The notes under the pieces were generated by a model. The model saw only the letters and a program-made list of their open reading frames with translations. It was not told where the DNA came from and made no database searches. From NCBI GenBank assembly GCA_903927685.1, contig CAIYOB010000174.1, positions 1 through 13,456 on the forward strand: a DNA stretch of 13,456 bases. Direction: 5' to 3'. Positions 7,649-13,456 of the stretch are shown here, piece by piece; the first letter of the stretch is position 1; the number at the start of each line of letters is the position of its first letter. The DNA comes from an uncultured Planctomycetaceae bacterium (GTDB taxonomy: Bacteria > Planctomycetota > Planctomycetia > Pirellulales > Pirellulaceae). The translations under genes and the position numbers were made by a program.

Positions 7649-10137
7649 GGCTGATTCTCCGGGCTGTTTCCTTCCCGCGGGCTGTTCAAGACCACACCCG
7701 CAATCTCCAACTGCGCCATCTCGATCTTCCAGGGCGGCCCCTCGGCACGGCTGCCGGCCTCCGCGGCCGGGCCCACGACCAAGCCTAACAGCAAGCCGCC
7801 TTGGGCGTCCAGCGGCGGCAGATCCGCCTCCTGGAATGACTTTACGATTTCGCCGATCGGGTTGCTGAGTTGCTGCAATACCTCGTTGCGGCCGTCCACA
7901 TTCCGCAGGATCTTCAGGGTTCGACTGGGTGCGGTGATCTGCAGCGTCAGTGTCGAACGCTGGACTTGCAGCGGCAGCAGAACCTCCGGGACTTGAAATC
8001 GCAGCCACATCTCCGAGGCTTTCTGCGAGGCCACCCAAACGCCCGTGCGATGATCGTACAGCGGCGAGGCGGCTCCGCCCGCCGGGTTGCTGGCGGCGCG
8101 GAACTGAACAAACGGCGAGGGCACCACGACTGGCGTCCCGGCCGCCGGCCTGTCGAACCGCACGGGAACTGCCCAGACGGCCGTCCCGACGCGCTGCTCG
8201 TGCCGGGGGAACTGGAACCCCATGTCGACGGCGTCTCCCCAGCCGAACAAGGTCGGCTGCGCGACCTGCTGCACATAGCCGGAGCGGGGTGCCAGCATCG
8301 ACTCGATCACGGCCTGTCTCCGCCGCTGCTCGTCGCTCAGCCAACCGCCCGACACGTAGCGGCGCGGCGCCAGAACATCCGCGGGGCGAGCCGTTAGAAG
8401 CGGGCCGGCGGCCTGGACGGACAGGCAGGGCTGCCCGGGAATCGCAATCACGGCATCGGTCAGCGGCACCGGGGAACCGGTCCAACGCCCCGTGAATCCG
8501 TCGGCGGTGAATGTCCCGCGCACGGTCAATGGCTGAGCCAGATCGCCGGACCACTGAAACGCGGCGGTGCGCAGGCCGGGGCCGGGACGCAGGTTCTGCC
8601 ATTGCCAGGAATCCAGGTCGGACCAGACCATCCGCCGCGTGCTACCGCCCGGTGCGGCTGTTTCCCATTCAAAGCGGCCGCCCGCGCGAGCCCCCGTCGG
8701 GTCGCCGCTGGCCTGGGGATCGTACATGGCCAGCATGCCGACCGCGGTCAATTGATCGGCGCCGTCCGCCACCTCGATGAACTGGGCTTCCGCGGCGGTC
8801 GCGGGGACGGACCGCTGCGAGCGCAGCCCCAGGCCGACCAGCGGGACGGCCGCGGCCAGCGCCAGTCCCGGCGCGATCCAGGCCAAGTGCTCCAACCGCT
8901 TCCGCCTCGCCAACACGATTCCGGCCAGCAACAGGGCTGCGCAGAACAAGCCCAACACGGCGCTGACGGGCCCGCGCGAGGTGATCCGATAGCCGATCCG
9001 CTCGGTCAGGTACCCGCGAAACTGGCTCGACTCGCCCACGGGGGGACGGCGCACCTGCAGCAGCGGTAGCGACTCCAGTTGGCGCGTCGGTGAGAAATCC
9101 GTCATGCGATCGGGATCCCAGCGCGGACGCACCGCCGCAGCCCGGCGAATCCAGGCTTCCGCGGCGAGCGTGGTGAAGACCACCCGGCCCCGGCCCACGG
9201 GACGCCAGAACGCCGCCGGCCAACCTTGCACTTGGTGCGTAATCTGCATGTCGGTGACCAGCACGCGGGCGAAATCCAACGGCCGCTCGTACTCCACCGC
9301 CGATTCCGCAGCCAGCGTGTCGCCCGCCCGGGCGTCTTCGATCACGACCTTGTCCAGCGTCACACGATCGACCAGCTGGCACGTGAAGATGTCGCCCAGC
9401 AATTGCTCCAGCCCGCGGAAATCGACGCGATCGAGCATGACCCACAGTTCGCCGCCGTCGTTCAGCCACGCACGTACGGCGGTCAAGGTCGCGACATCGC
9501 TGGCAAACCGGTCGTTCCACAGGATCAACTGGTCCAGTCCGTCCAGGACCTCGCGGAGCGGCGGCAGGTCGCGGTCGCGAATCAAGGCCAAGCCGCGCTG
9601 GTAGCCGCGGGCCGTACGAATCGCGATCACCGCTTCGTAGGCATAGTCGACTTCGTCCTCCTCGCCTTCGATTTCCTCCAGGAAGGCTCCGCTTGCCGGT
9701 TGGTCCTGATTCACCCGCAAGAACATCGAGTGCTGGATCTCCTCGTGCTCGTCTCGCAAGACGACTTCGGCGCCCGAGCGGTCGTCGATCAACATCCCGT
9801 AGCAGGTGATCGTCTCCTGGCTGGGCGGCAGGCGAGGCAGCTTGAGCGGCACCCAGGTGCGGCGAATCGCGTGCGGCGGAATGTCGATCCGGCGGGCATA
9901 CTGCAGGTCGGGGTCGCGTGAGAACGCGAACGCGGCCAAGACGCCGACCGGCTGAGCCTGCGGATTGACGACATCCACCCCAACCACGCCCCACGCTTCC
10001 GACATGTACTGCCGCAACCCGCGCGGCGTCCCCAGCCGGCTGAAATGCACCGGCGACCCCGCCGGCTCCTGCGCGGTGGCCGAAGCCGCTGCCAACAGCC
10101 AGACGTACACCAGCGGGAAAGAAGGACGACGACCCAT
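7645..10137 (-). CDS. Large membrane-anchored accessory protein of ABC-2 operon (unrecognised, GATase1-like segment)
   Basis: An 830-residue protein with a signal peptide (1-22, ending ASATAQ). An N-terminal extracytoplasmic region (23 to about 385) is followed by two predicted membrane helices (about 389-410 and 417-438) joined by the positive loop ARRKRLEH, then about 390 more extracytoplasmic residues. Residues 191-236, with LDGLDQLILWNDRF and AVRAWLNDGGELWVMLD, resemble the helix-strand pattern of class-I glutamine amidotransferase-like domains (as in DUF4350 or GldG-type proteins), where a strand ends in GGxLxV. No catalytic cysteine is visible there, so this is probably a non-enzymatic version. 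The C-terminal half looks beta-rich and has no family I can name. The start is an ATG at 10137 with GAGGTGG seven bases upstream. As first gene of the operon it is likely the external partner of the exporter, perhaps analogous to GldG. The function is unknown. Confidence 0.8.
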   Translation of the reverse strand: MGRRPSFPLVYVWLLAAASATAQEPAGSPVHFSRLGTPRGLRQYMSEAWGVVGVDVVNPQAQPVGVLAAFAFSRDPDLQYARRIDIPPHAIRRTWVPLKLPRLPPSQETITCYGMLIDDRSGAEVVLRDEHEEIQHSMFLRVNQDQPASGAFLEEIEGEEDEVDYAYEAVIAIRTARGYQRGLALIRDRDLPPLREVLDGLDQLILWNDRFASDVATLTAVRAWLNDGGELWVMLDRVDFRGLEQLLGDIFTCQLVDRVTLDKVVIEDARAGDTLAAESAVEYERPLDFARVLVTDMQITHQVQGWPAAFWRPVGRGRVVFTTLAAEAWIRRAAAVRPRWDPDRMTDFSPTRQLESLPLLQVRRPPVGESSQFRGYLTERIGYRITSRGPVSAVLGLFCAALLLAGIVLARRKRLEHLAWIAPGLALAAAVPLVGLGLRSQRSVPATAAEAQFIEVADGADQLTAVGMLAMYDPQASGDPTGARAGGRFEWETAAPGGSTRRMVWSDLDSWQWQNLRPGPGLRTAAFQWSGDLAQPLTVRGTFTADGFTGRWTGSPVPLTDAVIAIPGQPCLSVQAAGPLLTARPADVLAPRRYVSGGWLSDEQRRRQAVIESMLAPRSGYVQQVAQPTLFGWGDAVDMGFQFPRHEQRVGTAVWAVPVRFDRPAAGTPVVVPSPFVQFRAASNPAGGAASPLYDHRTGVWVASQKASEMWLRFQVPEVLLPLQVQRSTLTLQITAPSRTLKILRNVDGRNEVLQQLSNPIGEIVKSFQEADLPPLDAQGGLLLGLVVGPAAEAGSRAEGPPWKIEMAQLEIAGVVLNSPREGNSPENQP

Positions 10138-10461
10138 GAGGCGACCACCTCGGGAAAAAGATCAGGAATCAGTCCTCGCGCCGACGCTCGGCCCCCAGGC
10201 GAATCCGCATGGACAAGCGGGCTCGCCAGCTACAGGGGACCATAATATAGCCGTGCACCGACAGGGAAAACAGTCCCTCCCCTAGGACGCCGGTTTCGTG
10301 CTTTGGCGGTGCCCACCGGCCCCGCGCAGGTTGGCACGAGGTTAAGGCGTGATGATTGCCTGGGTGGCTGTGATCGAGTGCAGCGATCCCACTGTCCGCG
10401 GGGCTTTCGGTGGCTCGCTGCATTCGCCCCCTGCCGCGCTGGCTCGGAACCGAAGGTTCGC
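10138..10461. other. Non-coding region between ABC operon and toxin-antitoxin-like pair
   Basis: These 324 bases lie downstream of the antitoxin-like gene and upstream of the ABC operon, both on the minus strand. It holds the promoter candidate near 10242-10270 and an imperfect inverted repeat: GTGCCCACC at 10309-10317 and GGTTGGCAC at 10329-10337, nine pairs with one mismatch and an 11-base loop. No T-run follows the repeat, so it is not a standard intrinsic terminator. No ORF in the region shows a recognisable protein pattern. Confidence 0.55.
10242..10270 (-). promoter_or_regulatory. Candidate sigma70-like promoter for the ABC operon
   Basis: On the minus strand TTTTCC (10270-10265) is separated by 17 bases from TATTAT (10247-10242). 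The -10 box matches the consensus in five of six bases and the -35 in three of six. It would start transcription near 10235, about 100 bases before the start codon of the 830-residue gene. A 5-bp inverted repeat (AGGGA at 10263-10267, TCCCT at 10274-10278) overlaps the -35 and could be an operator or chance. This is prediction by eye only. Confidence 0.35.
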
Positions 10462-10758
10462 TCAGGACTTGGCAATTTCGACTCCCAGAAGTCGCGACAA
10501 CGCTTCGCGGACCACGATGCTGCGGCTGGCCAGAGCATGTGTTGCGGCATAGTTGTCGATGGCTTCGACCACACCGGCCTCTTGGGCCGTGAATACGGTC
10601 CCCACGGCCACGCGGTCGCAATGCCGCGCCGCCACCTCGTGCGCCCAGTGCTGCAACTCGGGCAATTCTTGTTCGACTTGCTGCCGAATCTGCTGATGAC
10701 GTTCCCGCTCCTCGGGTGTGGCCGATCGCAGAATACGCCGACGTATTTCGTGAGTCAC
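10462..10758 (-). CDS. Small protein with ribbon-helix-helix-like C-terminus, candidate antitoxin
   Basis: A 98-residue protein with two parts. Residues 1-45 are highly charged and helical (ATPEERERHQQIRQQVEQEL). Residues 57-98 (FTAQEAGVVEAIDNYAATHA, then SRSIVVREALSRLLGVE) have the pattern of a MetJ/Arc ribbon-helix-helix DNA-binding domain: a short strand, a helix, then S-R-S-x-V-V-R-E-A starting the second helix. It begins at a GTG (10758-10756) with GAGG seven bases upstream, and lies 32 bases after the stop of the BrnT-like gene. Toxin first, antitoxin second is the order known for brnT-brnA. Such antitoxins neutralise the partner and repress their own promoter; here that is inference from size, order and fold pattern. 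Confidence 0.6.
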   Translation of the reverse strand: MTHEIRRRILRSATPEERERHQQIRQQVEQELPELQHWAHEVAARHCDRVAVGTVFTAQEAGVVEAIDNYAATHALASRSIVVREALSRLLGVEIAKS

Positions 10759-10790
10759 TGGAATCCCTCTTCTCTTGGCTCGGTCCCAAT

Positions 10791-11039
10791 CTAGCCGCCG
10801 ACCTCGAAGGCCGTTATGGGATATACCGTGATTTCGTCGAATTCCTCGTAGACAACCAAGATAAGCCGCCCGTCCGGAGTGTAACCGGTCGCCGCAGGCC
10901 GACCCGAACTGCGACTGATCTTCTTGTCCAGAGGATTGCAGATGACTGCTTCCACATCTTCGGGAGTAAGTCCGTGCTCAGCGACGTGCTCCACGTTGCC
11001 TCCCGGTTCGTAGTTCCAAATGACATCATACCATGGCAT
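10791..11039 (-). CDS. BrnT-like small toxin candidate
   Basis: An 82-residue protein. The segment NVEHVAEHGLTPEDVEAVI (15-33) followed by two beta-strands (GRPAATGYTPDGRLILVVYE) and EITVYPITAFEV matches the layout of BrnT-type ribonuclease toxins: a helix with H-x-x-x-H-G-(L/V)-(T/S), then a sheet ending in a strand rich in hydrophobics. BrnT toxins cleave RNA. The frame is open back to 11129, but MPWYDVIW gives the usual family start, and a promoter candidate at 11089-11118 lies inside the longer version; GGGGG five bases upstream can serve as a weak ribosome binding site. The next gene, 32 bases downstream, encodes the candidate antitoxin. The similarity is by eye and distant, so an uncharacterised DUF4258-like role is possible. 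Confidence 0.6.
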   Translation of the reverse strand: MPWYDVIWNYEPGGNVEHVAEHGLTPEDVEAVICNPLDKKISRSSGRPAATGYTPDGRLILVVYEEFDEITVYPITAFEVGG

Positions 11040-11088
11040 GGCGGCCCCCATCTTCCTGCCCATTGCCACGCGACGGGCTGATCGTTCC

Positions 11089-11118
11089 ATTGTAGTGGAG
11101 CCTTGGATCACTTGACAG
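11089..11118 (-). promoter_or_regulatory. Candidate promoter of the toxin-antitoxin-like pair
   Basis: On the minus strand CTGTCA (11118-11113) lies 18 bases from TACAAT (11094-11089). The -10 box matches the consensus in five of six bases and the -35 in four of six. Transcription would begin near 11082, leaving a 43-base leader before the ATG at 11039, and would exclude the longer upstream start codons of that frame. Confidence 0.35.
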
Positions 11119-11139
11119 CCTCGATCCAACTTCCAGATC

Positions 11140-12018
11140 TCAACTCAGGAACCGCCGATCGGTTTCGGCGACGCGCTGCTTGATTTCCCGCAGGATGTTG
11201 CGCCAGTGGGCGGCCAGGAATTTGGGGTGTTCGAGGCTGTCGAGGGCATATTTGCGGGTGGCCAATGTCAGGTCCAGGTCGGCGTGGATGACCGCTTCGT
11301 GCTGGTTATCGGCCAGGCGGAGCAACGAGCCATCGGGGGCGACGATCTTCGAGTCCCCAGCGGACCATTTCCCGCCGCCTTGCGGCCCGACCGAATTGGC
11401 AAATACATAGTAGATCGCATTCTCGAAAGCCCGCACTGGAATCCCATCCCGGCCGCGGCGTTTGGCCTTCGAGACGCTCAACAAGTCCATGCCGGCGTTG
11501 GGATGAAACACGATCTGAGCGCCGGCCATGACGGCCAGGCGGACCAGTTCCGGATACCGCCGCTCGTGGCAGATGATCGCCGTCGCACAGACGCCGTCCA
11601 GCGAGAACAGCGACAGACTGTTGCCCGGGGAAAACCACTGCCGGTCCGAATCGGTCAGCTGGCACTTGGCGTAGACGTGAACGAGCTCGCCCTGGCGATT
11701 GAACACGGTCAAGCCGTTGAACAGTCGCCGGCCGGCAAATACGGGCGAGCCGACCAGCAGATTCGTCTCGAGTCGAGCCGCAACGGTTCCGATGACGTCC
11801 AAGCAGCGGCGGACATCCGACGGACGCAGTCGGCTGAAATCACAGGCGTAGCCGGTCGTCGCGCACTCGGGAAACAAGACGGCGTCCGCGCCGTCCCCGG
11901 CCGCCTGTGCCGCGGCATGCTCGATCTTGCCCAGATTACCGTCGAGCGAATTGGCAAATTGCATTTGGACGGCGGCAACGCGTAACGGTTTCGCGGCAGG
12001 TGCTGACGCTGGTCTCAC
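11140..12018 (-). CDS. Carbon-nitrogen hydrolase (nitrilase superfamily amidohydrolase)
   Basis: A 292-residue cytoplasmic enzyme with the full nitrilase-superfamily triad: Glu51 in VLFPECATTGY, Lys118 in VYAKCQLTD, and Cys150 in TAIICHERRYPEL. The N-terminal strand LRVAAVQMQF and the later RAFENAIYYVFANSVG segment are also typical. Such enzymes hydrolyse amides, nitriles or carbamoyl compounds through a cysteine thioester; the H-E-R-R-Y-P-E sequence after Cys150 suggests an amidase or N-carbamoyl-type member rather than a true nitrilase, but the substrate cannot be stated. The preferred start is the GTG at 12018-12016 with GGAG seven bases upstream; an ATG at 12132 would add 38 residues of non-family sequence. 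It is transcribed divergently from the efflux adaptor and lies 100 bases upstream of the toxin-like gene, probably as its own unit. Confidence 0.88.
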   Translation of the reverse strand: MRPASAPAAKPLRVAAVQMQFANSLDGNLGKIEHAAAQAAGDGADAVLFPECATTGYACDFSRLRPSDVRRCLDVIGTVAARLETNLLVGSPVFAGRRLFNGLTVFNRQGELVHVYAKCQLTDSDRQWFSPGNSLSLFSLDGVCATAIICHERRYPELVRLAVMAGAQIVFHPNAGMDLLSVSKAKRRGRDGIPVRAFENAIYYVFANSVGPQGGGKWSAGDSKIVAPDGSLLRLADNQHEAVIHADLDLTLATRKYALDSLEHPKFLAAHWRNILREIKQRVAETDRRFLS

Positions 12019-12232
12019 GGACGATCTCCTGGAGGTGTGCCCGGACTGGTTGATCCGATCCGAGCAGATTCCGGGTGGAAAAGCAACCCTTTGGCCGTCG
12101 CGAGCCGCCGCGGCAGCTTCGTTCGTCCTCACTCGTCATCTGGTCCGAGAGTCGCAGTTAGCGTATAACAACAGCACTGTACTTGATGTGCAATTCGTGG
12201 GGCGATTGTGGTCCTCGTTGGGGAAGCGATTT
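12019..12232. promoter_or_regulatory. Divergent promoter region between amidohydrolase and efflux adaptor
   Basis: These 214 bases must drive both genes. On the plus strand TGGTCC (12141-12146) is 17 bases from TATAAC (12164-12169), a -10 box matching five of six bases with a weak -35. It would start near 12176, giving a leader of about 57 bases before the adaptor ATG. No clear operator palindrome or terminator is seen. Confidence 0.3.
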
Positions 12233-13414
12233 ATGGTTGCGAAATCCGCTCTGATCCATTTTTCCGTCGGTTTGTTGCTGGGCGTAACTTGCGTGGGTTG
12301 CGGGGGAGCGCCCGCCTCGCAGGAAGCGCCGCCGGCGCCCAAGGTGGATGTCGACCATCCGGTGGCTCGGGAGCTGACCGACGAGGACGACTACAACGGC
12401 TGGCTGAAAGCCTCGGCGGTCGTGGAAGTCCGCTCGCGGGTCCGCGGCCACATTCAGAAGGTGCATTTCAAGGACGGGGACCAGGTGACGGCCGGCCAGT
12501 TGCTGTTCGAATTGGATCCGCGGCCCTTTCAGGTCCAAATTGACCAAGCGATCGCGCGCAGCAAAGCGTTGGAAGCCCAGAAGGTCGCCGCCGTCAAGGA
12601 ACTGGCTCGCTACCAAGATCTGGTCAAGTCCGGGGCGGTGAGCAAGTCGGAACTGGAAAAAGTGCAGGCGGACGCGGAATCATATGATGCGCAGATCGCG
12701 GCCAAAGCAGAAGAAGTCAAGCAATATCAGTTGGACCTCGAGTTCTCCAAGATCACCGCCGCGATTGCGGGCACGATCGGTCGTGCGGAACTGACCGAAG
12801 GCAACCTGGTCAACGCCGGCGGCAGTGATCCGCTGCTGACGACCGTCGTCGCCTATGACCCCATCCAGGTTTACTTCTCGGTGGACGAAAGGTCCTTGCA
12901 GCGGTACATGAAGGCGAATCGGGCGGAGGGCCAGGAGTCTCAGGCCCCGCTCCGCGAGCGCAAGCTGCCCTTCCGATTCGGCCTGGATTCCGACGCCGGC
13001 TATCCGCATGCGGGGTTCATCGATTTTGCCGACAACCAGGTCGATCCGGAGACCGGCACCATTCAGATGCGCGGCGTCGTTGAGAACAAGCAGCGCGTGT
13101 TCGTGCCCGGCTCGCGGGTCCGGATCCGCGTGCCCGTCAGCGCCCCGTACGCGGCGGTCCTCGTGCCGGATACCGCGATTCTGAGCGACCAGGACAAACG
13201 CTACGTGCTGGTTGTCGACGACAAGAACGTGGTCTCCCGGCGCGATATTACGCCCGGCAAGCTGCTGGACGACGGGCTGCGCGTGGTTCTCGCGGAGACC
13301 GGCGGCAAGCCGGCGGTCGGCCCGGACGAATGGCTGGTGGTCCAGGGGCTGCAGCGGGCGCGCGTGAATTATCCGGTGGAACCCGTCAAGCCGTCCGCCG
13401 GCCCCCAGTCATGA
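12233..13414 (+). CDS. RND-type efflux transporter periplasmic adaptor subunit (membrane fusion protein)
   Basis: A 393-residue protein of the AcrA/MexE-like adaptor family. A hydrophobic N-terminus (8-23, ending TCVGC) suggests lipid anchoring at Cys23, though the lipobox is atypical with Cys at -3. The order is: lipoyl half (VVEVRSRVRGHIQKVHFKDG, 63-82; GQLLFELDPRPFQVQID, 88-104), a coiled-coil hairpin (about 105-170, rich in Ala, Glu and Lys), the second lipoyl half (ITAAIAGTIGRAEL, 174-187), a beta-barrel containing DPIQVYFSVDE, and the hallmark FADNQVDPETGTIQMRGVVE (265-284). The adaptor links an inner-membrane RND pump to an outer-membrane channel. The ATG at 12233 has GGGGA about eight bases upstream; the frame extends back to 11927 over the divergent gene and is not used. 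The stop overlaps a possible next start as ATGA. Confidence 0.92.
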   Translation: MVAKSALIHFSVGLLLGVTCVGCGGAPASQEAPPAPKVDVDHPVARELTDEDDYNGWLKASAVVEVRSRVRGHIQKVHFKDGDQVTAGQLLFELDPRPFQVQIDQAIARSKALEAQKVAAVKELARYQDLVKSGAVSKSELEKVQADAESYDAQIAAKAEEVKQYQLDLEFSKITAAIAGTIGRAELTEGNLVNAGGSDPLLTTVVAYDPIQVYFSVDERSLQRYMKANRAEGQESQAPLRERKLPFRFGLDSDAGYPHAGFIDFADNQVDPETGTIQMRGVVENKQRVFVPGSRVRIRVPVSAPYAAVLVPDTAILSDQDKRYVLVVDDKNVVSRRDITPGKLLDDGLRVVLAETGGKPAVGPDEWLVVQGLQRARVNYPVEPVKPSAGPQS

Positions 13415-13456
13415 GCGTGCGGTGGTTGCTCGGCCGCCAAGCCGGTGCGGGGACTC
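13411..13456 (+). CDS. Possible start of next gene of the efflux operon (cut by window edge)
   Basis: An ATG at 13411 overlaps the stop codon of the adaptor gene as ATGA and opens a frame to the window end (MSVRWLLGRQAGAGT). The overlap suggests translational coupling. The usual neighbour is an RND inner-membrane pump, whose N-terminus normally reads like FFIxRPIFA, which is not seen here. The frame may be a chance overlap, with the true start further right. Confidence 0.35.
   Translation, partial: MSVRWLLGRQAGAGT

Noticed and set aside
8669..9994. 441-codon minus-strand frame inside the 830-residue gene
   Set aside because: It lies in another frame of the accessory gene, and is Arg/Gly-rich without secondary-structure pattern.
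10309..10337. Imperfect inverted repeat considered as a terminator for the antitoxin-like gene
   Set aside because: No T-run follows it and it lies about 125 bases past the stop codon.
10169..10789. 206-codon minus-strand frame spanning the non-coding region and the antitoxin-like gene
   Set aside because: It overlaps the better-supported antitoxin frame and has no protein-like pattern or ribosome binding site.
11112..11140. Plus-strand TTGACA as a -35 box
   Set aside because: The base pattern 17 bases on (AGATCT) is not a -10, and no plus-strand gene follows.
12019..12132. 38-residue N-terminal extension of the amidohydrolase
   Set aside because: It precedes the family start, and the GTG at 12018 has a good ribosome binding site.
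11927..12232. 102-residue N-terminal extension of the efflux adaptor
   Set aside because: It overlaps the divergent amidohydrolase and would place the signal peptide inside the protein.

Overview
This high-GC, gene-dense window looks like a chromosomal segment of a planctomycete, probably of the Pirellulales group. The reasons are family-level resemblances: a secreted DUF1080 (3-keto-disaccharide hydrolase/LamG-like) protein, a PQQ-type beta-propeller protein, a fused two-half ABC-2 permease beside a very large membrane-anchored accessory protein, a secreted HEAT-repeat protein, and a small toxin-antitoxin-like pair. No rRNA, tRNA, CRISPR array, transposase or phage gene is visible.

Layout. 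(1) Positions 2-457 (+) are the end of a beta-propeller protein; it converges on a secreted DUF1080 protein (469-1281, -). (2) A lower-GC insert (about 1629-3169, +) encodes an SMC/OLD-like AAA15 ATPase, followed by a short ORF matching only the N-terminal third of DUF4276-type proteins. This resembles the ATPase plus TOPRIM-like-nuclease organisation of anti-phage modules, with the second partner decayed. (3) Positions 10137 down to 3238 (-) hold one four-gene operon with 4-base stop/start overlaps at its junctions: an 830-aa accessory protein, an ABC ATPase, an ABC-2 permease made of two homologous halves, and a secreted 592-aa HEAT-repeat protein. This is the most coherent system in the window and appears to be a Gld-like ABC-2 exporter or envelope machine of unknown substrate. 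(4) Positions 10138-10461 are non-coding and carry a promoter candidate for that operon. (5) Positions 11039-10462 (-) hold a small BrnT-like toxin candidate followed by a protein with a ribbon-helix-helix-like C-terminus. (6) Positions 11140-12018 (-) encode a nitrilase-superfamily amidohydrolase with an intact Glu-Lys-Cys triad. It is divergent from an RND-type periplasmic adaptor (12233-13414, +), whose stop codon overlaps a possible next start at the right edge.

How the parts work together. The ABC operon genes are almost certainly co-translated and probably form one complex: ATPase and permease in the inner membrane, and two secreted or anchored partners on the outside. The RND adaptor would belong to an efflux operon continuing beyond the window. 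The ATPase/DUF4276 fragment and the toxin-antitoxin-like pair are accessory genes placed between housekeeping-like operons. All family names rest on reading motifs by eye; no database search was run.
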